The notes: generated by a model not told the origin, from the letters alone. 64,000 nt of DNA from Ophthalmolycus amberensis (GCA_024529925.1 JAFEUB010001102.1:1603501-1667500), one strand, 5' to 3'; shown: positions 34,251 to 47,061, numbered from the stretch's first letter. Numbers and translations: made by a program.

Positions 34251-37216
34251 GGGTTGTGCAGTGGCTGGCCCTGCACACGGGCGCATTCGAGGTTGTGTGA
34301 GGTTATTACAGGTTTGATTATTGAGTTCCACAGGGCAATTGGCTCAAATGAGGGCTGACAGCTTCGCAGGGCGCCAAACAGCTGGAGAGCTCATCTCTGC
34401 CAGCAGCCACATTAAGACCATTTCACTCCCAGGTGCGTCAGCTGCTCTGATCTGTGATTAAGGCATAACTAATGAAGAGTTGGTGAAAGCAATCCGGTGC
34501 CGCTGCATCCTGCAGACGCTTTCAAGACGCTGGACCATGTGGCTTCATAGCTTTGCAGAGAAATAACCTGGGAGGATGTTAATAATGACACTGACTGGAT
34601 TGAAGGTGGGAATCCAGCATTGAACACGTTCTTTACAAGTGACCCACACTCACCGTCCTTCAAAAGACTACACGCGCAACACAATGAGCTCATCTGTCAC
34701 AGCCTTTATACAGCGTCACACAAGTGTCATCCCACCTTTTTTTACCGATTCATATCTGTAACCTAGCAACCAATTAACAGCTGGCAGCTAGGCAACAAAC
34801 TAACCAGCTTCATTGCGTTGTACTTCTGTGTGAAAACACCATGAATGGCACTCTCGCTCGTGTAGTATTGCTTAATTGTTTACTTGAACTGCAGAGCTGT
34901 AATGACATTACCAGGATTTGGCTGAAATCCAGGCGTATCAATTTTTGAGAGTTATACTTTCTGCAAAACGATGTCAAAGCCTGGTGGAAACGAATTGACA
35001 TAATCTCTCCTTCGTGCAATATGTCTGAGCAACCATTCACCTGTGGCAAGAGAAAATTTGGCCCGATGTTATGCACAATCGCAAATCGCCTTGTTCTGTC
35101 TTTGATATTTTTGTTTTCCATCGGACCTTCGCAGTGAAGCAGTTCCGTCCACGCACGGTCATGCTCGTAACAAAGTACTGCATCTTTTGTGAGTTTCAGC
35201 AGCTAGTAGCATGACGTCTGAATCATCAATCAGGCTTACTGTTACTTAAAGCAGGAATATTTTGTTCATGTTCTGCACTGGGTGAAACGTACATTACACG
35301 AGGCAGAGCCATTCATCTTCTTTCCTGGCATAGCCTTGCTTGTTTGATGCCATTTCTTAAACAGAGACTTGCCTCTAACATTCCTAATGTTGCCATCCAT
35401 TCAGCTTCAGTATTACAGCTCAACATATAGTGGTGCTGAAGCAAAAAAATGTGTTATAATTGTAATCTCAGACAAGTAATGTTTAAGAACAGGATGTTAA
35501 ACCTCAATGCAATAACCTGCCACACAGCAGAGATAAAACGGGAGCGCCAACAAGTGAAATGGAAATTTACTGTCGTGACTCATCCTCATTTTTTTCCCCT
35601 GAGATCTTTATTTCATTTTGAATCATCCCAATATGTGATACTGCTATTTTGTGCACAATGTCAGCCACCCATTCACTATCAGCTGTCACTGTTGCCCCGA
35701 GTCCTCAGAGCTGTCTCGCTGTCATTTTCAAGAAAGTCTTGACTGTTTCGCCCCAGGACTAGAGCTATTTCAATTTAGGTGAAAACCATGTGAATTGTGG
35801 TCTCAAATACTTTCAGACTAATCCCAGTTAAGGCAAATGCACGACTCTAGCATTCCTCAACAATCCTATCTTTGCATCTCCGCATACATGCAGTACAATC
35901 CCATTCATTTCACCCTCGACGGTAGTGCTTAATATAATGTAGACGTAAGATTCAAAGCACTTCGTAGGAGTTGACATTATCCATTCGATGGTCTAATTTA
36001 AGACTGATGATGAGATAAAGCACATTTGTTTCTTGACCAATGGGATTTGCCTTCCACATCCATTTCTTCCTCCCACGCATGTGCACATGTTGAAGTGATA
36101 TATCGAAGTCCAACCAGTCCATTAAATATCTATTCGTAATTTCCTGAGCTTTACAGATAGCGAGCCTATTACATATTTAGTTGACTCCGCTGCTGCACGG
36201 CACAGAAATCAATCTGCCGGGAGATACAAGGTGCAGTAGCCAACGCGAGGACTCCCCATACCACATGTAAACATGTTTTATTGCATCTGTCCGACAATTG
36301 GACAAGAGCTCTTCTGATTAACATTTGGAGGACATGTTTTATGATACTCAAAAAGGCGTCAGAAACTGCTGGCACTGAACATGAATAGTTTCTCAAGTGT
36401 TGTTGTACAAAGAGATACCAGCTCAAAGCTCCGCTGGAACATCAAACGTCTCAATAATCTGATACATCTATGCAGGGGATCCTTCACTCTGGACAGTGGG
36501 CACATTTGATACAACTACAAATTCACTAGCTTAGGCCCCCACCTCGGCCGGAGCGAGCCTTCGTCGGTTGTTTGGAGTGTGAGGAATGGTTGATGGAGAT
36601 TTGGCCTGATGCGGTTTGGGAGAGGCTTAGCTGAGGATCCACTGCGGCTCCCGGGCCTTGCAGAACCCCCAAATAAGCCTGTGCGCTGGTCGGCAAGATC
36701 GAGTGAGGATTTGCGGGTCTAAAGACGGCGTTGGATATGGCCGAACCGATGTTGGACGGGTGTCTGCAGGAGGGCTGAACTCCTGGAATGGGAAACGAGA
36801 AAGCCATGGCATTGCGGTGGCCCAGACGTGAGCTGCATCGAGGACGCGCCCTTGGTGAACGGGTGTCGCAGCGTCATTTGATGATTGGGTAACTGACTGC
36901 TAGGTTGTCAGGAGTTTAAGGGATGGACTTGCTGGCCCATCCGCGGCCCCACGTGATGCTGTGGCTACTATTGGTCCGATTTCATAGCATGGGGGGGAAA
37001 CAACTTGGCATCTGCTTGCAAGGTCCGAGGCTGGTCTACGGCAAACGTCGGCCGTCGTGGAAAACCCCCAAAAGGCGGCAGAGGGAGCGGCATCGTTGTT
37101 GGCCAATTGTGTGGGTCCATCGCTGGAAGCTTTTTTTTTTTTTTCTTCTTCCTTTTCTTTCTCTTCTCTTTCTTCTCTCTTCCTTCTTTCCTCTCTTCTT
37201 TATCTCTCTCTCTGCG

Positions 37217-37382
37217 ATTCGTTGTTGCTTGCTGCAGGTTCGTTGTTGCTTGCTGCGTTCAGTGGTTGCGTTGTTGCGTTCAGTGGTTGCGTTGTTGCGT
37301 TCAGGGTTGCGTTGTTGCGTTCAGTGGTTGCGTTGTTGCGTTCAGGGTTGCGTTGTTGCGTTCAGTGGTTGCGTTGTTGCGC
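37217..37382. repeat. 20-21 bp tandem array (GTTGCGTTGTTGCGTTCAGTG)
   Basis: The unit alternates between a 21-bp form ending CAGTG and a 20-bp form ending CAGG, with two related GTTGTTGCTTGCTGC units at the left. Open frames through it on the plus strand are artefacts of the array. Confidence 0.93.
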
Positions 37383-38115
37383 TTAGAGAGGGGGACAGCT
37401 TAGAGAGGGGGGCAGAGGCAAGAAGACCTGGCAACCCGGTGCCAGGAATCTGCCTAGTGGGAAGAGTATGCATAGTAGGAAAAGCGGGATAGGGGAGGGG
37501 GACAGAGGAGAGGGAACCTGGCAACCCGGTGCCAGGACTTAGAGAGGGGGACAGAGGCAAGAAGACCTGGCAACCCGGTGCCAGGAATCTGCCTAGTGGG
37601 AAGAGTATGCGTACTAGGAAAGCGGGATAGGGGAGGGGGACAGAGGAGAGGGAACCTGGCAACCCGGTGCCAGGAATCTGCATAGTAGGAAAAGCGGGAT
37701 AGGGGAGGGGGACAGGGGAGAGGGAACCTGGCAACCCGGTGCCAGGACTTAGAGAGGGGGACAGAGGCAAGAAGACCTGGCAACCCGGTGCGAGGAATCT
37801 GCCTAGTGGGAAGAGTATGCGTAGTAGGAAAGCGGGATAGGGGAGGGGGACAGAGGAGAGGGAACCTGGCAACCCGGTGCCAGGACTTAGAGAGGGGGAC
37901 AGAGGCAAGAAGACCTGGCAACCCGGTGCCTAGGTACGGGCAGAAGAAAGGTGGTGTAGGAGATCAGTGAAGGGACAGCTTAGAGGGGGGGGGACAGGCT
38001 TAGAGAGGGGGACACAGGCAAGAAGACCTGGCAACCCGGTGCCAGGAATCTGCATAGGAAAAGCAGGATAGGGGAGGGGGACGGAGGAAAGAAGACTTGG
38101 CAACCCGGTGCCTGA
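37379..38115. repeat. Higher-order tandem array built on a near-palindromic 20-mer
   Basis: The core CCTGGCAACCCGGTGCCAGG or a close variant starts at 37427, 37517, 37566, 37655, 37727, 37776, 37865, 37914, 38027 and 38096. Spacings alternate about 49 and 89 bp, giving a 138-bp higher-order period in the middle, with one unit altered. Between cores are CTTAGAGAGGGGGACAGAGG and GCGGGATAGGGGAGGGGGAC segments. A divergent core occurs at 38241. The minus-strand frames (Pro/Leu/Ser repeats) have no sign of being genes. Confidence 0.93.
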
Positions 38116-38896
38116 CGTGACTTTGGGAAGGTTTGTGAGGAGTTGGCACGGTTTGCTTTGTTGCGTCGACTCTTTCTTTTCCCTTTCTTCTCTCTTTTTC
38201 TTTTTGGTGGTGGAGGAGGATGAGAGGTGAGGCGCTGCGACCTGGCAACCCGGAACTTGGGGGTTGGGGGGCGGAGCCTCGGGGTGCGTGGTGGCGTCAC
38301 GGTCGTTGGCGTCGCGCCGGAGTGTTTGCATGTAGGTACGTTGTGTTTGTTTGTTTTTCCCTAACGTGACTTTGGGAAAGTTGTGAGGAGTTGGCACGGT
38401 TTGCTTGTTGCCGTCGATGCTCTTAGCAGGCGGACTGTGGTCGAGTTGGAGATCAGCTGGCGCGTCTTCGATCAGCCGGTGAGTCTTCGATGGGGGACCT
38501 GGCTGGAGCGCGGGGGGGGGCGGCGTCTTTGAGCGCTGCGTGCCGGGCAGCCAGAGTCGTCGGAGGCTCGTTCCCGAGCTGGGTCTGGAGCGAGCGAAGA
38601 AGGAGAGAGCTGGATTTACGTTTCCGTTGTCTACGTCAGGAGGTAGCGGGTCTCCCTCTGCCGCCGAGATGTGAGTAACAGGAGGACGGCCGTGAGTCCG
38701 ACTCTTCGCATTGTCAGATTCTGGCGGGTGGATGCAGCTGGTCGGCGAGGTGGAGATCGCGGGTTTGGCTGCCCGGACCCTCTCGATGGCGGTTGGCGGC
38801 GTCCGTGGTGTACGTGCGTGGTGCGCGGTGTACGTGCGTGGTGTTCCGGTTGCGAGTGCAGAAAACGCGAGTGTGCCGAGGCTTAGAGTGGGTAGG

Positions 38897-38904
38897 TATT
38901 TATA
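38897..38904 (-). promoter_or_regulatory. TATA-box motif in the composite repeat
   Basis: TATAAATA on the minus strand, about 75 bp inside the right edge. It is followed at about 30 bp by CpG-rich sequence and conserved in the second copy. It suggests an internal promoter directing transcription leftward through the whole element. Confidence 0.38.
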
Positions 38905-38976
38905 GGAGTGTGGCCGGAAGTGGGCGAGTGGCTGAGGCGTGGTCCTGCTCCTGAAATTCAGCTAAGTTTTATCTCC

Positions 38977-41900
38977 AATATAGTTTTGCATTTGCTTACT
39001 GGTGCAACTGGAATTCATTGATTCATTATTCACACTTGCAATAATGATGCAAATGCAGTTTTTTTTGAGGTAGTGGTCGGCAAAATGCTAGGATATACTG
39101 CGACACTTCAGATAGCATTTCCCAGGAGCAAATAGCCTGACATCATAAATGATGACAGCATCTTCACAAGCCCATGTTTAAGACTCTGCAGGCACATACT
39201 ACACTCTCCTCAGCAAGAGGACACGAGCAGAAAAGCTAAAAGGCGTTGATTATCTTTTATCTGTTGTGCATGCCACGATTTGCATTTCAAAGGATTCTTT
39301 TTTTTAGATGCAGCAGTAAACAGACACAGCAGTAAAGGCCACTGTTTAGCTTCTCTGAACGGCGGCATATAAATCCATCATGAATTAAGTCATTAAGCAA
39401 TGCATGACAGTGGCTTAAAATGACATCATTAACACATGGCAAAGCAGCAGATTACATGTTCAGAACCATAGACAACTGATGGTGAACTAATAACAAACAA
39501 AAGGCATTCTTATGATTGAGCTTGTGGAAAAGACAGTCGATTCTTTTTAGCTGCAGAGAACACCAAGGTCTGAAGTACTGATGATACTCTAAAGTGTTAG
39601 ATTGATGGGATACTTTGGTCCCGGAGTGGAGCAAACCATTTATAACAGCGTGACTACAACACGTCCCTGACAGCACAAACTCACCTAATAATCCTTGAAA
39701 CCTGGGACAACCTGATGCTTCAACGCCAAATAAATGCTTTGGAATGGGCCAGAAACTAGCTTATGGTTTTATCTTTTTTTGTTTTACAGGGTTACTTTAA
39801 CACAATGCATTTATCTTTTTACATTATTGCGTGAGCAAGATGTTCTTCTTTCACTGCAACTACATAAATGCAACGTGGCTATTTTTACAGTGTAAAGTAG
39901 CACAATACCAGCTTACTAAGTCAGCTGTGATTTTTGTGTCGCAGATGTTTTAAATTCAGTGTGAGTGAGGGCGCATCCTTAGGACTGATAAGTACGTGTG
40001 CGTCAAGGGTAGGCCCGGTCCTTTTGCAGTGCATAATTATTTCATGTGACATGTTTGCTACCAGAGTTGCACTTCGTCGAGTCCTGAGGGATGGTGAAAG
40101 GCCAACTGCTGTTGAATCGAACTTCTTCCTCACTGGAAAGTGGGGCTATGTACATAAGCTTGCGTTCCACTTTGGTCGGTTCATCTGGTGTAACGCCGAC
40201 TGTGTGGAGGATAAAACGTAAATACCCTGACAAACCTTGGCAGTGCAACTAAGAGAATGAAAGAGCTTAATAAGATCATTTCACATTCACATGCCAGTAA
40301 TGACTGTTAGGGTGAAATGCAGTTATCATCAATGGCATCTCTCAATGGAAGTCATTAAAATAATTCCAAAGATGCAGTTTAACTGTGAAAGCAAATGTGA
40401 GTGTTGCCAGGCAATCAGCCCCCACCGCAGAGAAGGCTGATGTAATAATCTGCTCGCTCCAAACGGACAGAGGCTGTTTTGACAGTGCTCGCCCTGGGCT
40501 CAATTTACAACGCAAGCTAACAGCTGATCGACTCAAGAGCCGGGCATGCGCTTGAAATATGTGTCATGTATCCACAAGGCAGTCGGTTTCCTTTGCTCTT
40601 TAAAAACAAAAAGACACCTATACGTCAAAAGCAACATCTTTTTAAAAGACAGGTTAAGAGCCTGATGATTGCACACAGAAGTTAGGTTGCAATATAACAT
40701 TTACTCCGGCAGTAAACGGGTACAGAAGGGATGAGCCGCCAGTGCATGGAAGTCAAATATTGTCATGGCAAAGCCGAGAGCCAAAGAACAGGGCAGTTCA
40801 AGATACCACGAGCAGCCCTGCTGAATGCAGTAGTTCATAAGGGGGCTCATACTGTACATAAGGACAGATCCCTGGAGAGAATGATAACACCGAACTGCTG
40901 TCGACCAATGTGTACCTTTCATCCCGAATGTGCCGTGGGGGACAATCCATCAGTACCAATGGAGTAAACACAGGTAGTTGCAGAATAAACTGTGATGGTA
41001 GATAGGAAAAGAATGGCGAACTGTAATTCAGGATCAATTATGTCCCAATATAAAGCTGCTAATAGCATGTAAATATGTGGGCAAATTACAGCACTGTGGA
41101 ATTTAATAGACAAAAGGTTAGTGCAAGTACTCAGGCTTAGCCTCATATGAAATAGTAATTAAAAAGTACAGATAAGCTAAAGAAAATGAAAGATTGGAAT
41201 AATGGATCATAACAAATGAGATCAATTCTAACTTATCTGGGACTTAACATTCCTATAAATGGCTCCTCTTGAATTCTTCGCCCAGTTTTGAAATTATTAA
41301 TACATAATGTGAAATCTGTAGATCTTGCCTATGGCGTGCAAAGCAGGAATATCTCCCATAGCAGTTTGTATGTATAGAGCAGTCCAGTTCTGCCGGTCTG
41401 TGCCTGGTAGGTATAGGTAAAGATGGTTGTGCTGATGCCTGACTGATGGAATGACTTCATGAGCACGGTCGGTCTTATGATAGGTATTTATCTGTGATGC
41501 TGACAGGTTTTACAAGAGTTGACAGCTTTGTAAAACGACTGCCCAATAAATCCAACTCCATGAACTAGGGCAAGAAATACAGCAGGAACTCAGAGTAACA
41601 GCAGCTCTGGCTTATCGGTAAAAGCTAAAATTGTGCAGACTTCAACAAAGAGTGAAGCTACGGGGGGGTGAGGAGGTTAGCACAATCGCAGGCGCGCTGC
41701 TGCACTGGACGGGGCAGCCGGCCAAGCTCCCTCGATGGAATTCACACCTCTGCAGCACAATAAGAAAGATGGGAGCTGGCTGCCATCTGCAACTTCTCTG
41801 GAGTCCGACATTTCTTTGAGCGAGGTAGGTTAAAGCTCTCTCGTCAAAGGGATCACAACCTGATGCACGCAGGCCTGTCAGCTGAATTGGGATGGGACTT

Positions 41901-43912
41901 AGCTGTCAAGAGTGAAAGCAGGCTGAGGACTGCACAGTGTCAACCGTGGTCAAAAGAGGTGAGTCTAACTTGTCCAACATTTCACTACGAGGGGTGCTGG
42001 CTCTTTGTGCATCACCACGCTCGCACCGCTCCTGCAGAGAAAGCCAGCTGCGGTGTTCAGCGCTTTAGAACTGAAAAAGCTATCAAAGCACCGCTGTAGG
42101 TATTTCTTGCCCCATGTGGATGCAGTGGCAGTGAAAGGGAGGGGGGGGGTTACCCATATAGCTTGTTGGACATTTGCCAGGCTGACACAGACCAGGCAGA
42201 TGGAGAGTGTGCCCAATGAGGGGAGGTTGAAGTAACAACCTGAGCACAAGCTGCCTAAACTTACTGCCTGGCTGGCGAGTCATGCGAAATGACATCGCTG
42301 GCGTGCAGCAAACATCTAAGAACGGCGGAGCAGCTACAAAAGGTCAGCAACAGAAACTAAACCCACTCTCTAATACTCCTGCAATGGAGCAACCTTTGAG
42401 CAGTTAAACAGTTGAAATCAAAAGAAAATGCTAGAAATTTGAAATCCGAGCTGCAACCAACAATTAACCTGATTTGCAATGAACGTGCCCGGTATCTTCT
42501 TGATTCATCATTTGGTCATTGAATTCAGTTTATTATTCAATCAATTAAGAAAAGCCTCACATTGGACAGACTGGTACCACAGAATGTTTGTCATTAAACA
42601 AACAATAAATCATCATCAAAATAGTTTCTGATCGATTTAGTCAATCGACTAAGAGATCAATTGACTGATTATTGCCACTCTACTGTAACTCAGTCACGGT
42701 GACACAGGATTTTGCATTTTAACCAGACTATATTCTCTTTCATCTACTGTTTTCTTGGAAAGGGGAAAAGAATTCCCTCAATGTAAAAAGTGTATTTGTA
42801 TCTCTTAAAGTATCATTTGCAGTTCAGCCGACCCAGTTATCTGCCTGTGAGGAAACTCCTTTTTTTTCATCTCTTCCCTAATATGTGCAGGCAGTGTGCA
42901 CATGCATGCATGTATGATGCTCCCGTGGGTTACAAAGCTCTCGATATATGACCTGAATTATGAGGATGTTACGTCTTGCCTGAGAACAGGTTCTGCTTCG
43001 AATGAGCGATTTAGCCCTCGGTAGTGGTCAACTGTGCTTCTAAAAAGCTTAATATACATTTACTGACAATCCTTCTCGTTTTATACACTCCGCAGGCTGT
43101 GTATTGGAGTGAGAGTATGATTTTGACAGATGGAGGAGGAAAAAAAAAAAAATCTGAAGAACTTCCCTTGGGGACATCTTAAGGGGATTCATTTCATTCT
43201 TTGACTGCATTTCTAAATAGAGAGCAATGCAATGAGCTGACACATCAAACATTATCATGGCAAGTTGAAAGTGGAGTTAAGCTCTTTATGTCTACCTCTC
43301 TGATTTGAAGAAACGCTTCCAGGGAACTCATTCAGCCTACATTTTGATGTGACTGTTCTCCATCAAATGAGCATTGGCTTTCTTGCTTCCTTAGATCTCA
43401 CGATTGGCTTTAAAAAGGTATATTAAATCACCATTATCACAAAGCTTTCTACTTTACCTCCCCCTGAAAATACCTCTATTTATTAGTCCGGTAACCTTGA
43501 ATTGCAACAGGAAGCAAAGAGTTGCATTTTAGGGCCTCCATAGAGGATATCAATCAGCCATGGTCGACTAATAACTAGTGCACCATTTATCTCATTGTCA
43601 AAAAAGTGAGGAGAGAGAAGCTCGACTGATGTTCACATGGATTTCCGCAGCCCTCAGGCTAAGGGATGTCAAGGAGGGAACATGAAAGGAGCGGAGAGTG
43701 GAGGGAATAAAGACAGGGTCTTGAGACGGCATGTCGCCGAACAGTGAAAAGAGCTGAGACCTTTTGAAAAGTCAGACAGTTAACTTCTGACTGGTTCACT
43801 TCATCTCCAACGGTATTGTTTATTTATGTTGCAGATGGGTTGCATCAATTTCATTGTGGACCTCACCGCTATAAGCCGAACTCAATTAGCCAGCCGGGGT
43901 GTTAGACACTTA
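38977..43912. other. Non-coding stretch, nothing recognised
   Basis: AT-rich with short homopolymer runs. No exon or transposon recognised. Confidence 0.5.
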
Positions 43913-43920
43913 GCCGGATC

Positions 43921-45073
43921 CAGTGGCGGCTGGTGGAAAATGTTCTAGGTAGGGCCATCTTATCAATTTCAGCAAACATCCCAGTATGATTTAATGCAAA
44001 AAAAATGTAAGTATCAAACACTCATTATTACTTGGCAGTTAAATATTTAACATGTATTCCAACACGAAAACAATCAGTAAATAACACTTATATAATATAA
44101 TATAACATGTTTATTTATTGAGATGTCCTATGGACCTTGTTATAGGAGGTAAAGATCAGGAGAAGTAAACATGAAGTGTAATTATGAATACTGATGTTAA
44201 ATTAAGCTATGATGAGTTTTCACTGTTAATTTAACATCTCTATTACATGTTGATGCCTCCATGACCAAGTTAAGCAGATGAGACTGAGGCTATGTAGAAG
44301 AAAATATGTTCACTTTGCCGAATATGTAGCTTGACAGAGTTCTCCATGTGTGTCCTGGTGTTCTCATGTTTCCTTACCTCCTCACTCCCGTAACTGTCCG
44401 TGCTGGATCCGTCCCCGTTGTTTTAAAAAGCTAAATAAATGATTAGCATGACGTCATCCAGCTAGCCAAACCTGTCTGGTGTACAGCTAGTGAAGCTTCG
44501 CATGTAGTCTGCTATCTGATTGTGAGGTCAGGCTGATCTGATATCAGCTCTTTGGCTGCAGAATCTCCGCCGAAGTTCTCCTCTCAAACGGGTCTTGGAG
44601 GAGTGCTCGCGCTGGCGCTCGCGCGTAGAGACTTCTCCTGACGAGAACGCGCAGCGAGGGGGGCCTGATCGTTCTAGCCCCAAGCTGAATCTATTTGAGG
44701 GCGCTGATTGGCTAAATTGTATGTCACTCATTTATATCTTGAATCAGCAATTGGCTAAACTGCTTCATAGACCCGTCTCTTTTGGGCCAAAACGATCAGG
44801 CCCCCCTAGCTGCGCGTTCTCAGAGTGTCGCGCACACAGACAGAGAGCACGAGCAGAGAGCACACAGGCGGAGAGGACGAGCAGGAAAAGCATATATTTT
44901 GCGCAGATATCATATTTTACACACATTAATGGGTACATTCCACAGTTCAAAAACACAAATATTGACAATTTGTATAATTTATGATTATTATAATTTGTTT
45001 TTTTTTTTCTTTTTTTTTGTGTGGCTCATGGTGGGGCCATGCCCCATGGCCCTCTATTGACCAGCCGCCACTG
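43921..45073. mobile_element. Complete non-autonomous hAT-superfamily transposon, 1,153 bp
   Basis: Perfect 14-bp terminal inverted repeats, CAGTGGCGGCTGGT (43921-43934) and ACCAGCCGCCACTG (45060-45073), are flanked by a perfect 8-bp target duplication GCCGGATC (43913-43920 and 45074-45081). CAGTGG-type ends with an 8-bp duplication define hAT. The interior carries no transposase. It contains an AT-rich left half, a long imperfect hairpin (44643-44821), and a T-rich tract near the right end (44997-45019). The undamaged duplication suggests a recent insertion moved by a transposase supplied elsewhere. Confidence 0.95.
44643..44821. repeat. Internal 33-bp inverted repeat in the hAT element (possible nested MITE)
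   Basis: GAGAACGCGCAGCGAGGGGG and the following GGCCTGATCGTTCT (44643-44675) pair with 44789-44821 with about two mismatches. The arms are separated by 113 bp. The arms are GC-rich and the loop AT-rich, as in small transposons. Confidence 0.88.
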
Positions 45074-47061
45074 GCCGGATCCATCGCAGCAAATCACAAT
45101 GGGCAGATGGGGGATATTTTTCATTTTTGGTGACTAAGGCTCAAGCCCATTCTTTTTCCTTGTTTGTGCGAGTGCCTGACTCATTGAATAATCAGTTTGA
45201 TTAATAAAACCGGTGTCCCGAGGCATAATGTTTTGGCTCACGGTGTCTCTGTAGAACGAGGTGAGCCTCTCTGGTACACCATGTGTTCATGTGGATTCTT
45301 ATTGTTTCCTTTTTTATCCTCAAACATTGTTGCAGATAATGTGACAAATGTATCATTAACGCTCCGAGCTTTAATTCAAATGAACTTGGTTCGTCACGTC
45401 GTGTCTTCTCCACCTGTCGCCTAGCGTCTTCCACTTCTAACCCCTCGTTACTCTTTTTCACGGCTGCTTCCATATTTCCCTTCCCATTGTCCACTTACCT
45501 GTGTCCCGCATAATAGATCTTTCTTTCGCTCATATCTCTTCCTTGTTTTAAATATTTCTCACGTCTTCACTTCATCTACATACCGGCCTCCTCAGCCATC
45601 GCTCACTTCATATCGCCCTTTTTCTCTCCCCGTGAGCCCACCCTGGCAGCCTTGGCCCTCTTAAATGCATAATTTCTTCCAAGAGATATCCTTCTGCACT
45701 GACCTCTGTGCTAGCTGGCTGCCTGCCATCTCCACTCAATGGACTCATCAATCCATCTTGGTTCTTGGATGGCCTTGATTTTATTGTCTCTGTCATCCTG
45801 TTCATCTCTCATCCTTAATGTCATCCGTTCCGATTTTAACATGTCTGCATTTTCGGAGCACACGGCGTTTGATTACATTGAGCTGGAACGGCAGAGTCCA
45901 GGTGGGCTATTGTTGTCAAGTCCTTGCCGGGGCCAACGGATGCGTAGGCATGGATGTGCCATTTTTGCAGAGTCAATCATTTGGTTGAGAGGGAGCAGTT
46001 ACTTTGAAACTCAATTTACTTTTCTGCACGTTGTTACTGATTGGATGTTTTAAGGCATTGATGCTTTACGTTAAACGATCAGTCATGTTCAGCTGCCAGA
46101 CTCACAGGCATAATAGAGAAAACCATGACATTGTTCATTTTGGCGCATTACACTTAATCCTTAATAACAGGTTTCATGATGAAAGGTACAGAGACTCTCG
46201 ATGGAATGCTACGACCTGATTTGATGAGGGTCACGCGTTCGATGGACCTCTACTATGGTTTGAATAACTGTGAATTTGAATAATGCAAAAATGTAAAAAA
46301 TGTAAACAGAGAAACAGACTTTTGGCAAGCTGACCCCCTCCAAAATGTGTCATTATATCCATTATGCAAACCATACTTTGTAATTAATCAGATTTTCAGA
46401 TCCATATTTAAGGACCCCGTCATGTCTGACAGTTCTATTACAGCAGATTGTTTCCTTAAATTCTTGGCTCTGTTGCTTCCAGCACATATACTCCGGTCAG
46501 GTTGTCTACAGAAATATCCGGTAATGACTCACCTCGATGCCGTTGTAATCATCTGACAAATAAAAGTTTTCCCCAACAATCAATTTCTACTGAAATATTT
46601 ACATTGCGCCATTATTCGGATTAAACAACAACTAATTTAACATAAAACAGCATTGCCAAACCCACAGTCAGTGTGGTCTATAAGATGGTAAAAGCTTGCG
46701 CAGTCAGTAGTGGTTCACTGGCAGTAAACATGCTAGCAGAGCTCGTCAGCAGTAGTGCTAGCACTGCTACCCACAACAGCTGTCTGATAAGAGTACTGTA
46801 AGAGCATGGGACACTTGCGGATGAGGTTTTCACCATTATAGAACATGTTTCAGATCAATACTTGAGATGTGCCGAGTATGTACAACACATTCCTGAATAC
46901 TATCTCTGTGATGGCTTTGGTCTTTTCCCTCCTCTCCGGGTGTGTGGGGTCATGAGGAGAATAAATAAATGCATGACCGTTGAACTGCATGAACTGCAGA
47001 TCAAGTACTCCGGAATGCTATACCTACGGGACAACATGCGGCGGGTCTGGGAGTTCTCTGC

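Larger units (their letters stand above)
29458..36525. other. Non-coding stretch with microsatellites
   Basis: No coding exon recognised. It contains (GT)n at 31999-32023 and 32246-32273 and a long (AG)n at 34171-34247. The sequence just right of the (AG)n, 34290-34460, has the texture of a conserved enhancer (complex, with ATTA and GATTA motifs), which would need alignment to other fish to test. Confidence 0.5.
36526..38976. repeat. GC-rich composite repeat element, unclassified, about 2.4 kb
   Basis: From left to right: a GC-rich segment with short proline-rich open frames on the minus strand (36526-37120), a T13 plus pyrimidine tract (37129-37213), a 20-21 bp tandem array (37217-37382), a higher-order array built on CCTGGCAACCCGGTGCCAGG (37379-38115), a second pyrimidine tract (near 38170-38202), and a CpG-rich terminal block (38537-38976) that recurs at 29013-29451. 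A 57-bp direct repeat (38114-38170 and 38362-38417) lies between. The right edge is fixed by comparison with the second copy; the left edge is only estimated from base composition. No transposase, RT, primer-binding site or terminal inverted repeat was found, so the class is unknown. Confidence 0.6.

Noticed and set aside
34010..34358. Open frames on both strands across 34.0-34.36 kb
   Set aside because: Produced by the (AG)n microsatellite.
37427..37446. Core 20-mer as an NFI binding site (TGGC...GCCA)
   Set aside because: The half-sites are separated by 8 bases, whereas NFI needs about 5, so the match is not convincing.
37342..37921. Long minus-strand open frames (188 and 155 codons) with Pro/Leu/Ser repeats
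   Set aside because: They are translations of the 138-bp tandem array in different frames; no start context or protein family supports them.
38537..38976. Composite-repeat terminus as a long terminal repeat
   Set aside because: No primer-binding site follows it, no second copy flanks the internal region, and the ends do not clearly start TG and end CA. Left as unclassified.
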